Shown piece after piece: positions 8,861-17,842 of a DNA stretch of 58,589 nt (position 1 is the first letter of the stretch; each line of letters begins with the position of its first letter). This stretch comes from Anabaena sp. UHCC 0204 (GTDB lineage Bacteria; Cyanobacteriota; Cyanobacteriia; Cyanobacteriales; Nostocaceae): the NCBI RefSeq assembly GCF_009711975.1, contig NZ_VIKW01000002.1:270307-328895 (forward strand), written 5' to 3'. A program made the translations under genes and the position numbers. Below the pieces are notes generated by a model. It was not told the origin of the DNA, did not search any database, and worked only from the letters and a program-made list of their open reading frames with translations.

Positions 8861-9498
8861 TGGCAATAATTGGTAATAGTAGTCTTTGGCAAGACACTTT
8901 CCCTGATTATCTTATTCCAGATATTCTTGATTTGGTATTATCTGCATGGCAAGTTTTTAGTAAACCTAAAATTGATGACCATGAAGTACCCATAACTAAG
9001 CGTTTTAGAGCTACTTTGATACAGCAAAAGGATTTGCGAAGATTACCCGTAAAGATTGACCGCGAAATCCCAGAGGATGACTTAGAATCTGGAACCGAAA
9101 AGGGGCGTATTGATCTGCTTTTTACATCAGTTGAAAGGTGCCGTGAAGATGTATATTTTTCTTTTGAATGTAAGCGACTAAATGTAATTTCCAAAGATGG
9201 AAAACGCGAATCTAAAGCAAAAGATTATGTGGTAGATGGAATGATGAGATACATCACATCACAATATGCTTCCGGGCTTCTCTGTGGAGGGATGATTGGT
9301 TACATTATGAATAGTGATTCAAAAACGGCTATCACAGCAGTGGATAGCCAAGTGAAGAACTTGTGTAAAGAACTGCGAATTAGTCCACCAACTGGTTTAT
9401 GTCAATCATCTCTCATACCAAATCATCCTCAAATAAAAGAAACTACACATATACTACCTCGTCAGTTTGTTATCCATCATGTATTTCTGCCATTATGA
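8860..9498 (+). CDS. Putative PD-(D/E)XK restriction endonuclease partner
   Basis: The 212-residue product is translated from an ATG overlapping the stop of the methyltransferase. Asp85 in GRIDLLF, followed by Glu103-Cys-Lys105 in FSFECKRL about 18 residues later, fits the D...ExK core of the PD-(D/E)XK nuclease fold. No other domain is apparent. The tight coupling suggests it is the cleavage subunit of the pair, or an accessory nuclease. I cannot name a restriction family or the recognition sequence. Decayed sequence begins right after its stop. Confidence 0.6.
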   Translation: MAIIGNSSLWQDTFPDYLIPDILDLVLSAWQVFSKPKIDDHEVPITKRFRATLIQQKDLRRLPVKIDREIPEDDLESGTEKGRIDLLFTSVERCREDVYFSFECKRLNVISKDGKRESKAKDYVVDGMMRYITSQYASGLLCGGMIGYIMNSDSKTAITAVDSQVKNLCKELRISPPTGLCQSSLIPNHPQIKETTHILPRQFVIHHVFLPL

Positions 9499-9507
9499 AT
9501 TAATGTT

Positions 9508-9627
9508 GTGCTAAAAAAAGTTGAGGTTAGAGATCAAATTTTCTCTGATAGTTTAGAAATTCGTAATCCTAGTTATTATCTTAAACCTACAGATGAATTT
9601 GAGCAACCAGGATCAAAAAATTCGTAA
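9508..9627 (+). pseudogene. Short ORF or gene tail, unidentified
   Basis: A 39-codon frame starts at a GTG ten bases after the nuclease stop and reads LKKVEVRDQIFSDSLEIRN and on to a TAA. It lacks a good ribosome site and has no recognised domain. It may be the displaced C-terminus of a lost gene. Confidence 0.2.
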
Positions 9628-9659
9628 CGAAAAATCTTAACTTTTTTAATGCTAAAAGA

Positions 9660-9919
9660 TTAATTATTACGTTCAAAAATAGAAAGATTAGAAGCAGCAG
9701 GCAGTTTTAAAACTTGTTTTTCCCAAATCTCCACAGTGCGCTGAAAATCCTCCGCAGAAAACTTTTCAAACCGATGTCAGGCACGAAAATGGTTATAAAC
9801 TTGCTCATCGTCTAATCTGTCAGTACCCACCAAAATATCACCGCAATTTCCAACTTATCAAAAATATCCCGAACTTCTGGAAGAGATGAAACATCTAATT
9901 CAATTGTAGTTATTTGTAC
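9660..9919 (-). pseudogene. Decayed gene with a frameshift and an internal stop, family unknown
   Basis: Reading leftward, one frame gives ITTIELDVSSLPEVRDIF and then shifts near base 9845 into GDILVGTDRLDDEQVYNHF, followed by an in-frame TGA. It continues as EKFSAEDFQRTVEIWEKQ and stops at 9660. The sequence is protein-like across both breaks, so this is a real gene that has been inactivated. I do not recognise the family. It marks a decaying stretch between the restriction-like genes and the epimerase. Confidence 0.45.
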
Positions 9920-9984
9920 AGGGGCGTATTGCAATACATCCCTACTCAGACTTAAAATTAAAAGTAACTTGTAATTTTTGACTA

Positions 9985-11103
9985 ATGACTAATCACAACC
10001 GAATTGGGATTATTTTAGGTACTCGTCCAGAAGCGATTAAACTAGCACCAGTGATTCAGGCGTTTCAACGTTCTCCAGATTTTGAATTGCAGGTAATTCT
10101 GACGGGACAACATCGAGAAATGGTTGAACAAGTAATGAAATTGTTCAAACTCAAAGCCGATTGGAATTTAGAGATTATGCAGCGTCAACAATCTCTCAAC
10201 GACATTACCTGTCGGAGTTTACAGGGTTTAGAAGCATTATTTCACGAACAAACATTAGATTTTGTGATTGTTCAAGGAGATACGACAACAGCTTTTGCGG
10301 CAACTTTGGCAGCTTTTTATCAAAAAATTCCTGTCGGTCATGTAGAAGCAGGTTTAAGAACCGATGATTTATTTAATCCTTTTCCAGAAGAAGCTAATAG
10401 AAGATTAATTTCCCAACTGACACAATTGCATTTTGCTCCGACTACTTTAGCAGTGGAAAACCTAGAACATTCTGGGGTATTGGGAGAAATTCACCTGACA
10501 GGAAATACAGTAATTGATGCTTTATTAAATGTAGCGGCAATTAAACCAGCTTGTGATATACCGGGTTTAGATTGGAGTAAATATAGGACAATATTGGCAA
10601 CAGTGCATAGACGGGAGAATTGGGGAGAACCATTGCAAGATATCGCGCAAAGTTTCTTGCAGATTTTAGAAAGATTTCCTGATACAGCCCTATTACTGCC
10701 ATTACATAGAAATCCCACCGTTAGAGAACCATTACAACAGTTATTAGGGAATCATCCCCGAATTTTTTTAACAGAACCCTTAGATTATGCTGAATTAGTG
10801 GGGGCTATCGAGCGATCGCATCTAATCTTAACTGATTCCGGTGGCTTACAAGAAGAAGCTCCCAGTCTTGGTAAACCTGTTTTAGTTCTCAGAGACACAA
10901 CAGAAAGGCCAGAAGCAGTCACCGCAGGGACAGCAAAACTCGTAGGAACACAAACTGAAAATATTGTCACAGCCGCTAGTGAACTACTCAGCAACCCAGC
11001 CGCTTATACTCAAATGGCCACTGCCATTAATCCTTTTGGCGATGGCCATGCAGCAGAACGCATCCTACAAATTGTTAAAAATTATTTAAATGGGCATCTT
11101 TGA
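9985..11103 (+). CDS. wecB: UDP-N-acetylglucosamine 2-epimerase (non-hydrolysing)
   Basis: Converts UDP-GlcNAc to UDP-ManNAc for surface polysaccharide synthesis. The 372-residue protein begins with the family signature GTRPEAIKLAPVI and contains QGDTTTAFA, VGHVEAGLRT, FPEEANRR, TVHRRENWG, and near the C-terminus LTDSGGLQEEAPSLGKPVLVLRDTTERPE split around the active-site region. Length and motifs are normal for the bacterial WecB/MnaA family. The gene stands alone on the plus strand after a region of pseudogenes and ends at a palindrome shared with the convergent downstream gene. Confidence 0.93.
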   Translation: MTNHNRIGIILGTRPEAIKLAPVIQAFQRSPDFELQVILTGQHREMVEQVMKLFKLKADWNLEIMQRQQSLNDITCRSLQGLEALFHEQTLDFVIVQGDTTTAFAATLAAFYQKIPVGHVEAGLRTDDLFNPFPEEANRRLISQLTQLHFAPTTLAVENLEHSGVLGEIHLTGNTVIDALLNVAAIKPACDIPGLDWSKYRTILATVHRRENWGEPLQDIAQSFLQILERFPDTALLLPLHRNPTVREPLQQLLGNHPRIFLTEPLDYAELVGAIERSHLILTDSGGLQEEAPSLGKPVLVLRDTTERPEAVTAGTAKLVGTQTENIVTAASELLSNPAAYTQMATAINPFGDGHAAERILQIVKNYLNGHL

Positions 11104-11112
11104 GAATTCTTG

Positions 11113-11138
11113 TAGAGACGTTCCATGGAACGTCTCTA
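11113..11138. terminator. Perfect 26-bp palindrome between convergent genes
   Basis: The half-site TAGAGACGTTCCA is followed immediately by its exact reverse complement. It sits 10 bp after the wecB stop and 15 bp before the stop of the convergent gene, so it could act as a bidirectional terminator. Related copies occur at 16972-16997 and 52350-52376, so it belongs to a dispersed palindromic repeat family. Confidence 0.55.
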
Positions 11139-11152
11139 TATTATTTACGCTC

Positions 11153-11764
11153 TTAAATACCTAAAGCTCTCCGAGTTTGAGGACCTACAGCACCATCTAC
11201 ACGCAGGCCGTTACGTCTTTGGAAATGACGAACTGCGTTAATGGTTCGTGAGCCGTAAACGCCATCAACTCTAATACCTAAAGCCCTTTGGATTTGTCTG
11301 ACTCGTTCACCTCTCGCGCCATACCCTACCGTGACTCTACCACCAACACCATATCCAGAACGATGTCTGCGGTAAGAACTGCCAGGAGAGTTACTAATCC
11401 ATCTTTCCGCAACATAGTAGCCTCGATAACGTCCCGAAGAAATTCTGGCAAATCCATGTCTAACACTGCCAGTTTCACCAATGTATGAACCATTACGTAC
11501 ACAAGCTACAGATGAATTTGCAGTGCTAGGTCCTCTACGAATATAAAGACAACTACCATTAGTTCTCGCATATTCAGCGGAAGCAAACTGCATTTGAGCA
11601 ACTGTAGCTAGTAATATAGTTACCCCAGCTAAAGTTAACCAAGCAGAAGATTTAAAAAGTTTCCGCCAATTAAATTGCAATTTAGGAATATCTAACTCAA
11701 AATTTCCATTTTTTTCTTCATCTTCTATATACATATAGGAATAAGCCAAATATTCCATAATCAC
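11153..11764 (-). CDS. Membrane-anchored SH3b / peptidoglycan-binding protein
   Basis: 203 residues. An N-terminal cytoplasmic stretch is followed by one hydrophobic segment (WLTLAGVTILLATVAQMQFA, about 40-60) ending in an AxA-like site. Next comes a bacterial SH3 domain (CLYIRRGPSTANSSVACV to YYVAERWI), a Gly/Arg/Tyr-rich linker, and a C-terminal PGB_1 module (ARGERVRQIQRALGIRVDG to VGPQTRRALGI). It probably binds cell wall in the periplasm, anchored by the segment or released after cleavage. The translation start is uncertain because the N-terminus before the hydrophobic segment is long. It converges with wecB. Confidence 0.8.
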   Translation of the reverse strand: MIMEYLAYSYMYIEDEEKNGNFELDIPKLQFNWRKLFKSSAWLTLAGVTILLATVAQMQFASAEYARTNGSCLYIRRGPSTANSSVACVRNGSYIGETGSVRHGFARISSGRYRGYYVAERWISNSPGSSYRRHRSGYGVGGRVTVGYGARGERVRQIQRALGIRVDGVYGSRTINAVRHFQRRNGLRVDGAVGPQTRRALGI

Positions 11765-11926
11765 CCGCTCCTTTATGTGAACTTTTGCAATACTTTCGTC
11801 TGGATTTAATCTCTATTGATTTTATACTTCTTCACTAAGATTAGTTAGCTGCTATATTCCGCCATTTGAACTGTCACATCAGGTATTTGTAATGAAATCA
11901 TCAATTACTCATGGTGGTTAGTAGTT

Positions 11927-12775
11927 TTAGTTTCCCAAACCATAAGAAGTGAGAAAACTATCGGCACGAATTGGACTACCATTACGCCAAATTTCTATTT
12001 TTTCTGTGCTAATTAAGTAGGAAAAACTGCCGTTATCTGCCCTATATCTGTTTTTGTTAACTTTCCAAGCGCGAAGTTTTAAAAGTTGACTTGGTTCTTG
12101 TTTCAATTTCCCCAGATAAAATAACTGACCATTTTCCTCACAAACTTTGATACTCGCTGTTGCTGTCTCCCCTGTCATAATGGTAGTACCATCACATTCA
12201 GTATTCTTACTTATAGGTAAAACTGGTTGTGAAATGGGGTTAACTGGTTGATTTACTGGTTTTTTTGCAACGGTTGAGGACGGTAATAAATTCAGAGGAT
12301 TACTAGCTAAACGACCATCTCCATAAAATTCAAAATGCAAATGAGGCGCAGTGCTATTACCTGTTGAACCCATTTCGGCGATAATTTGCCCTTGTTTGAC
12401 TAATTGACCTTTACTGACCAGTAGACGGCTATTGTGTCCATAAACAGTCAAACTATGATGAGGATGTTTAATTTCTATAAAATTACCCAATCCCCAATCA
12501 TCCCAACCAGCTTTCACCACCGTTCCCGCAGCAGCAGCTAAAATAGGAGTACCTTTTGCACCAGCAATATCAATTCCCTCATGTTGATATTTACGGAAAC
12601 CTTGAGAAAGAATGCCTTGAGTAGGCCAAATTAAGTTAGTAGTAGGTGCAGGTGTGGGGTTAATCAGAGAAACCGTCTGAGTCACCGCAGGGGAAATTTT
12701 TCCTAACGCTAGAGTGCAGGTGATTAAAGCTATCAAAGCATAATTACAAAATCGGTAAATATTAACTTTTTTCAT
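11927..12775 (-). CDS. M23 (LytM-type) metallopeptidase, secreted
   Basis: 282 residues with an N-terminal signal peptide (hydrophobic YALIALITCTLALG). The M23 domain is at about 50-160: zinc ligands lie in HEGIDIAG and in HLHFE, with the partner His in YGHNSRL and the conserved GSTGNSTAPH stretch. A Pro/Val-rich linker leads to a C-terminal domain of about 80 residues that I do not recognise. It probably cleaves peptide cross-links in peptidoglycan or activates amidases. Both zinc-ligand motifs are present, so it could be catalytic. It stands alone, upstream of the SH3b/PGB gene on the same strand. Confidence 0.88.
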   Translation of the reverse strand: MKKVNIYRFCNYALIALITCTLALGKISPAVTQTVSLINPTPAPTTNLIWPTQGILSQGFRKYQHEGIDIAGAKGTPILAAAAGTVVKAGWDDWGLGNFIEIKHPHHSLTVYGHNSRLLVSKGQLVKQGQIIAEMGSTGNSTAPHLHFEFYGDGRLASNPLNLLPSSTVAKKPVNQPVNPISQPVLPISKNTECDGTTIMTGETATASIKVCEENGQLFYLGKLKQEPSQLLKLRAWKVNKNRYRADNGSFSYLISTEKIEIWRNGSPIRADSFLTSYGLGN

Positions 12776-13019
12776 CAGTTTCTAGCCTAATAATTGCTAT
12801 AGCAGTGAAAAGGAAGTCAAAGCCGACTGCTTTAAATAGAGAAATGCTATAGTTATTTGCTATTTCAGCCGGAAATGTACTACATCAGGACAATCGGCTG
12901 GTTAAATTTACAACTAGTACCATAGGGCGGAATTAAAAATTAATAATTAAAAATTAAAAAAGCAGATGACACAAGCTTCTTGAGAGTTCTTAATGGTTGG
13001 TTGATTTACGCCGCAGTGT

Positions 13020-13132
13020 ACTAAGTAGGTGAACAGAAAAAATTAAAGGTATGTGAAGAAAAGTAAAATCGCTCAAAACTCTCTTCCTGTTCCCTTGCCC
13101 CAACGACAATTTTTAACGCCCACCTACTTAGT
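13020..13132. mobile_element. MITE-like element with 12-bp terminal inverted repeats
   Basis: ACTAAGTAGGTG at 13020-13031 is the exact reverse complement of CACCTACTTAGT at 13121-13132. The 113-bp span has no coding capacity. The termini look like those of a non-autonomous element, but a clean target duplication is not evident. Confidence 0.45.
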
Positions 13133-13159
13133 AGCTAAATTGAGGGATGAAAGCAAAGA

Positions 13160-13178
13160 GGGCGCAGACCCTGCGCCC
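13160..13178. repeat. GC-rich hairpin
   Basis: GGGCGCAG-ACC-CTGCGCCC forms an 8-bp perfect stem with a 3-base loop. It is unusually GC-rich for this DNA and lacks a T-run, so it is more likely part of a dispersed repeat than a terminator. Confidence 0.6.
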
Positions 13179-13277
13179 CTACGGGATTGATCATTAAAAG
13201 TAGGAGATTACTCATTTCTGAGAAATATTTCTTAAAATAGAGTTGGGGCATATTTGTAGGATTACCTAACTTTAGCC

Positions 13278-15155
13278 GTGACTCTATCTACTCAAACTCT
13301 ACCATTAGTTAAAAATCCTGAAAGACTAGAAAACCGTCTTGGGGAAATTCCCGCAGAACCGGGGGTTTATTTGATGCGGGATGGGAGCGATCGCCTAATA
13401 TATATAGGTAAATCTCGTAAATTGCGATCGCGTGTCCGTTCCTATTTCCGTGAATCTACTAATAAAACGGAACGCATCAATACGATGGTTAAATTGGTGA
13501 CAGAGATTGAATTCATTGTCACTGATACAGAAGCTGAAGCTTTAGCACTGGAAGCCAATTTAATTAAACAGCACCAGCCATATTTTAATGTCCTACTTAA
13601 GGATGATAAAAAATATCCCTATCTCTGCATTACTTGGTCGGAAGAATATCCGCGTATTTTTATTACCCGCAAACGTCAATTAGGGAAAGCAAAGGATAAA
13701 TATTACGGTCCCTATACAGATGCTGGCTTATTACGAGAAATTGTCCATATATGTAAACGCATTTTTCCCCAGCGACAAAGACCTCAACCCCTATTTAAAG
13801 ACCGTCCATGTTTAAATTATGATATTGGTCGCTGTCCTGGTGTTTGTCAAAAATTAGTTTCGGCTGAAGAATATAGGAAAATTGTCCAAAAAGTGGCGAT
13901 GGTTTTTCAAGGTAGAACTCAAGAACTAATTGATATTTTAACAGCACAAATGGCAGCGGCGGCAGAAGAGTTGAACTTTGAAAATGCAGCCAAAATTCGT
14001 GATCAAATTACTGGTTTAAAATCTCTGAATGCACAGCAAAAGGTATCTTTACCTGATGATACTGTATCACGAGATGCGATCGCTTTAGCTACAGATAATC
14101 AACACGCCCATATTCAATTATTCCAAATTCGTGCAGGTCAGTTAGTAGGAAGATTAGCTTTTATGGCTGACTCTCACGCTGAACCTGGCGCTATTTTACA
14201 ACGAGTTTTAGAAGAACATTACCAAAGTGCAGAAAGTGTAGAAATTCCGGCTGAGATTTTGGTACAACATGATTTACCAGATAGTGAAATTTTGGCGGAT
14301 GTTTTGACTGAACGCAAAGGCAGAAAAGTGACAATTTTAGCTCCTTTGCGACAAACTAAGGCAGAATTAATTGAAATGGTAGAACGAAATGCTCAATATG
14401 AATTGCAAAGAAACCAAAAATTGGGTGCAGTTAATCTACAATCTCTGGAAGATTTAGCTGCTATTCTTGATTTACCAGATTTACCTCACCGTATTGAAGG
14501 TTATGATATTTCTCATATTCAAGGTACTAATGCGGTAGGTTCTCAAGTTGTATTTATTGATGGTTTACCAGCAAAACAACATTACCGTCATTATAAAATT
14601 AAAAATCCTGATATTACTATCGGACATTCAGATGATTTTGCCAGTTTAGCGGAAGTTATTAATAGACGTTTTCGTAAATATATTGAAAATCCCCAATTAT
14701 TACGAGTGGGTAATTCTGATTGGCCTGACTTAATTATGATTGATGGTGGTAAAGGTCAATTATCTGCGGTTGTGGGTATTTTGCAAGAAATGAATTTATT
14801 AGCAGATTTGCGAGTTGTGAGTTTAGCAAAAAAGCGCGAAGAAATCTTTTTACCAGATTCTTCTCAACCTTTAAAAACAGATGCAGAACAACCGGGAGTA
14901 CAGTTGTTGCGACGGTTACGAGATGAAGCACATAGATTTGCTGTGAGTTTTCATCGTCAGCAAAGAAGTGATAAATTAAAGCGATCGCGTTTAGATGAAA
15001 TTCCCGGTTTAGGAAATAATCGGCAAAAGTTGCTATTAGCACATTTTCGTTCTATTGATTATATCCGTGAAGCTACACCTACACAATTAACTCAAGTTCC
15101 CGGAATTGGTTCACGGTTAGCGCAAGATATTTATGATTATTTTCATCCGGTATAA
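13278..15155 (+). CDS. uvrC: Excinuclease ABC subunit C
   Basis: Makes both incisions in nucleotide excision repair together with UvrB. 625 residues. The N-terminal GIY-YIG domain carries [19 protein letters not shown], the region around [13 protein letters not shown] holds the conserved cysteines, and a UVR motif for UvrB contact follows ([15 protein letters not shown]). The RNase H-like domain has [10 protein letters not shown] and [11 protein letters not shown], and a C-terminal helix-hairpin-helix pair has [13 protein letters not shown] and [13 protein letters not shown]. The start is GTG at 13278; the N-terminus aligns with the expected UvrC length. Several GCGATCGC octamers lie inside the gene. 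Confidence 0.96.
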   Translation: MTLSTQTLPLVKNPERLENRLGEIPAEPGVYLMRDGSDRLIYIGKSRKLRSRVRSYFRESTNKTERINTMVKLVTEIEFIVTDTEAEALALEANLIKQHQPYFNVLLKDDKKYPYLCITWSEEYPRIFITRKRQLGKAKDKYYGPYTDAGLLREIVHICKRIFPQRQRPQPLFKDRPCLNYDIGRCPGVCQKLVSAEEYRKIVQKVAMVFQGRTQELIDILTAQMAAAAEELNFENAAKIRDQITGLKSLNAQQKVSLPDDTVSRDAIALATDNQHAHIQLFQIRAGQLVGRLAFMADSHAEPGAILQRVLEEHYQSAESVEIPAEILVQHDLPDSEILADVLTERKGRKVTILAPLRQTKAELIEMVERNAQYELQRNQKLGAVNLQSLEDLAAILDLPDLPHRIEGYDISHIQGTNAVGSQVVFIDGLPAKQHYRHYKIKNPDITIGHSDDFASLAEVINRRFRKYIENPQLLRVGNSDWPDLIMIDGGKGQLSAVVGILQEMNLLADLRVVSLAKKREEIFLPDSSQPLKTDAEQPGVQLLRRLRDEAHRFAVSFHRQQRSDKLKRSRLDEIPGLGNNRQKLLLAHFRSIDYIREATPTQLTQVPGIGSRLAQDIYDYFHPV

Positions 15156-15265
15156 AATATGCTCTATTTTTAATAATTTGGATATTTTTGATGGTCTAAA
15201 TCTTAATTAAATATAAAACTACAAATTTTGTGACTTTGATTACAGTTTTTCTCTGATGGTAACGG

Positions 15266-15469
15266 TTGAATACAAAAACGACCTATTTTTTAAACGAGGA
15301 AAAACAAGCCTATCTCAAGGATAAAGTGATAGGGATCACAAAAAAACAAAAAAGAAGTCACAGCCAAAGTAAATTTATATATCTAAAGCATGATGACAAA
15401 ATTATCAAATTTAGGATCATAAGAGAAAATAGGAACTTTCTTTGTATAAAGCTTGTTCACAATAATTAA
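15266..15469 (+). CDS. Small basic hypothetical protein
   Basis: A 67-codon frame from a TTG at 15266, giving a lysine-rich product (KDKVIGITKKQKRS, then KIIKFRII). It sits between uvrC and a small zinc-ribbon gene on the same strand. The start codon is weak and I do not recognise a family. The codon pattern is plausible, but it may be spurious or the remains of a longer gene. Confidence 0.3.
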   Translation: MNTKTTYFLNEEKQAYLKDKVIGITKKQKRSHSQSKFIYLKHDDKIIKFRIIRENRNFLCIKLVHNN

Positions 15470-15518
15470 CCATTTTTTTTCACTTTTTTTCAAAAATTAT
15501 TAATCCAGGGGTTTTAAA

Positions 15519-15698
15519 ATGCAAGTATCACAAAAAATTCACTGCCCAAATTGCGGTAGCGCGGCTGAACGTCACTACATTACGGATAGTCAAATTACAA
15601 GAACACAATGCCCTAGCTGTGATTACCTGATGATAACTTGCACTCGTACTGGTAAAGTTATTGAGGCTTATGCACCAGGTATTTACGCTAAAAGATAG
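15519..15698 (+). CDS. Small zinc-ribbon protein, 59 aa
   Basis: ATG at 15519 with AGGGG about eight bases upstream, ending TAG at 15698. The product begins MQVSQKIHCPNCGSAAERHY and has two CxxC pairs (CPNC, CPSC) spaced as in a zinc ribbon, plus a further Cys in ITCTRTGK. To my knowledge similar proteins of about 60 residues are widespread in filamentous cyanobacteria, sometimes mislabelled as PriA-like because of the ribbon. The function is unknown; nucleic-acid or protein binding is an inference from the fold. It is too short for a long-ORF threshold but well supported by its ribosome site and cysteine pattern. Confidence 0.75.
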   Translation: MQVSQKIHCPNCGSAAERHYITDSQITRTQCPSCDYLMITCTRTGKVIEAYAPGIYAKR

Positions 15699-15754
15699 GA
15701 AATAGGGGACTGAGAAGAATTAACATATTACCCTTCTTGCTTCTTACTCCTATT

Positions 15755-15826
15755 ACCTGTCACCTGTCACCTGTCACCTGTCACCTGTCACCTGTCACCT
15801 GTCACCTGTCACCTATTACCTATTAC
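15755..15826. repeat. ACCTGTC heptamer array abutting the rlmN stop codon
   Basis: Eight exact ACCTGTC units (15755-15810) are followed by two ACCTATT units and a partial one. On the minus strand the last unit supplies the TAA stop of rlmN (15823-15825). This is the reverse complement of the GGTGACA arrays seen at 29931 and 43988. Confidence 0.95.
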
Positions 15827-16893
15827 CTTTTAGTAGTTCTTAATTGTCCACAAGCAGCGTCAGCTTCTAAACCGCGAGAATAACGAACACTAACAGCAGT
15901 ATTTTGTTGTTGGAGAACGTTGACAAAAGTTTCGATTCTGTCGCGGTTTGGTCTTTTATAATCTACTTCTTCAATGGGATTGTAGGGAATCAAATTAACA
16001 TGACTTTGAAATCCCCGCAGCCGTTTTGATAGTTCTAAAGCGTGTTCTGGGAGATCATTTACCCCAGCGAGAAGAATGTATTCAAAACTAACTCTGCGTC
16101 CTGTTATTTCTACATATTCTCGACATTCGTCTAATAAGTCTTCAATGGGGTAGGGTTTAGCACTGGGAATGAGTTGTTCTCGTAGTGCTTGGTTTGGTGC
16201 GTGGAGACTGACAGCGAGGGTAATTTGTAATTGGTGTTCAGCTAGTTGACGAATGCGATCGCGGATACCTACAGTAGATAATGTCAGCGATCGCGCACCT
16301 ATGCCCATATCTTGATTAATAGATTTCAGCGCCAAAATCACATTTTCTGTATTCAACAATGGTTCACCCATTCCCATGAATACTACGTTACTAACTCGTT
16401 GTTTAAAATCCTCTTGGACAGTGAGAACTTGATCAACAATTTCCGCACGGGTAAGATTACGCTTATAACCACCTTTACCAGTAGCGCAGAAATCACAAGC
16501 CATGGGACAACCAACTTGTGTAGAAACACAGACAGTTAAGCGTTTATCACTGGGAATACCCACCGTTTCGACAATTTCCCCATCCGTCAATTTTAAAAGA
16601 TATTTAACTGTATCATCAGGGGCAACAGAGCGATAATGTAGAGATGAGCGGCCAATGGGAACATCTGCAAGTTCTAAACGCCAATTTTTCGGGAATGCAG
16701 AAATATCAGCGAGCGATCGCACACCCTTATTATAAATCCAATCATGCAATTGCTTACCCCGATAACTAGGTTGTCCCTGCTGCTGTACCCAAGCAGTTAA
16801 CTCCGTTACCGAAGCACCAAGCAGGGGGGGAAGAAGTTGAGATTTTTCGGAGTCGAGTAAATCTACTTGAGATACAAACGGCGTAGCAGACAT
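15823..16893 (-). CDS. rlmN: Dual-specificity RNA methyltransferase RlmN (23S rRNA A2503 / tRNA A37)
   Basis: Radical-SAM enzyme that methylates C2 of adenosine 2503 in 23S rRNA and A37 in some tRNAs. 356 residues. The Fe-S motif CxxxCxxC is in [19 protein letters not shown]. Other family segments are [27 protein letters not shown], and near the C-terminus [16 protein letters not shown] with the catalytic Cys. The N-terminal domain has [17 protein letters not shown]. Length is normal. The stop codon falls at the edge of a heptamer repeat array. The gene is transcribed away from the metallophosphoesterase gene located further upstream. Confidence 0.96.
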   Translation of the reverse strand: MSATPFVSQVDLLDSEKSQLLPPLLGASVTELTAWVQQQGQPSYRGKQLHDWIYNKGVRSLADISAFPKNWRLELADVPIGRSSLHYRSVAPDDTVKYLLKLTDGEIVETVGIPSDKRLTVCVSTQVGCPMACDFCATGKGGYKRNLTRAEIVDQVLTVQEDFKQRVSNVVFMGMGEPLLNTENVILALKSINQDMGIGARSLTLSTVGIRDRIRQLAEHQLQITLAVSLHAPNQALREQLIPSAKPYPIEDLLDECREYVEITGRRVSFEYILLAGVNDLPEHALELSKRLRGFQSHVNLIPYNPIEEVDYKRPNRDRIETFVNVLQQQNTAVSVRYSRGLEADAACGQLRTTKR

Positions 16894-16971
16894 AAGAAAT
16901 CACAAATTAATTCTGAATTTCTATCTTACTATTTTTAATACTCAATTGGGGGAGTTACTGAAACCAAGATG

Positions 16972-16997
16972 TAGAGATTTTCCATGGAAAGTCTTTA
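16972..16997. repeat. Degenerate copy of the TAGAGACGTTCCA palindrome
   Basis: TAGAGATTTTCCATGGAAA followed by GTCTTTA resembles the perfect palindrome at 11113-11138, with a few changes. It sits just after the metallophosphoesterase stop (minus strand), where it may act as a weak terminator. Confidence 0.55.
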
Positions 16998-17011
16998 GAA
17001 AAGTTATAATT

Positions 17012-17842
17012 TCATCTTCCTGCTAACGTAATGATAGTAACTTCTGGTGGACAAAATAAGCGTCCTGGTAAATAAGTTCCCAAACCACGATTTACATATA
17101 ATTGATTATTTCCCACCTGATGTAAACCCTCTGACCATTGCCAATGACGTAATATAGCATGAGTTTGCCGTAAAAATGGCAACTTCCGCCGAATTTTCTT
17201 CGGTATTTTTTCCAGGATTTTGATATAATAAAGTATTGCCGGACCCAGACCAGGAATTACAATTTGTCCCCCATGAGTATGACCAGATAATTGTAAATCT
17301 ACACGCCAGTTTTTTAAAATTTCTGCTGTATCTGGATTATGGGATAACAAAAGCCGGGGTGTAGTTGAATCAAGTTGATTCATTATTAATTCTGGATTAA
17401 ATTCCCGTGAATAAAAATCGGCTAATCCCACTAGCGGTAATTTTTCTCCCAACGGGTAAGCAATTTGATTCCAAAGTACATTTATACCCGTATTTTTTAA
17501 AGCATTTGTAATTTCTAATCTAGAACTAGGATAATAAATATCATGATTTCCCAATACAGCATAGACACCGTAACGACTTTGGAGATTTTTCAGTTTTAAT
17601 GCTAATTGATGAATTGGTTTTGCTACTGTGTTAACATAGTCACCAGTTAAAATCACTAAATCTGGACTAGCTGCATTGCTAACGGCGATCGCTTCTGTTA
17701 ACATCTTTTCTGATAACCTCCCATTATCATAGTGAAAATCTGACATCTGTACCAGCTTAATACCATCTAAAGATGGAGGTAAATTGGCAATTTTCACTAT
17801 CACTTTTTCCGTACTCAAAGCCCCAGATAATAACCTGTGCAT
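17012..17842 (-). CDS. Metallophosphoesterase, YaeI/YkuE-like
   Basis: 276 residues of the calcineurin-like phosphoesterase superfamily. All metal-binding motifs are visible: DFH in QMSDFHYDNG, GDYV in LTGDYVN, GNHD in VLGNHDIYY, His in LLSHNPD, and GHTHGG in QLSGHTHGGQI. The spacing fits the small YaeI/YkuE group, members of which have been linked to lipid or UDP-sugar phosphoester cleavage. The substrate here cannot be read from sequence. There is no obvious transmembrane segment in the chosen frame, although many relatives carry one upstream. It is monocistronic by spacing. Confidence 0.85.
   Translation of the reverse strand: MHRLLSGALSTEKVIVKIANLPPSLDGIKLVQMSDFHYDNGRLSEKMLTEAIAVSNAASPDLVILTGDYVNTVAKPIHQLALKLKNLQSRYGVYAVLGNHDIYYPSSRLEITNALKNTGINVLWNQIAYPLGEKLPLVGLADFYSREFNPELIMNQLDSTTPRLLLSHNPDTAEILKNWRVDLQLSGHTHGGQIVIPGLGPAILYYIKILEKIPKKIRRKLPFLRQTHAILRHWQWSEGLHQVGNNQLYVNRGLGTYLPGRLFCPPEVTIITLAGR

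Larger units (their letters stand above)
12776..13277. other. 502-bp intergenic region between the M23 peptidase and uvrC
   Basis: Divergent promoter region. It contains an AT-rich low-complexity run, a MITE-like element (13020-13132) and a strong hairpin (13160-13178), listed separately. No ORF of note. Confidence 0.5.

Noticed and set aside
9914-9930. TGTACA at 9915-9920 as the second end of the CAST-like element
   Set aside because: The flanking bases show no TTCGCAAATTA or GTCGC repeats in either direction, so it is a chance hexamer.
14734-15042. Minus-strand ORF of 102 codons inside uvrC
   Set aside because: It lies wholly within the conserved UvrC coding sequence and its product has no domain or plausible start signal.
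15755-15826. CRISPR array
   Set aside because: The seven-base units are contiguous with no spacers. The other heptamer arrays were rejected for the same reason.
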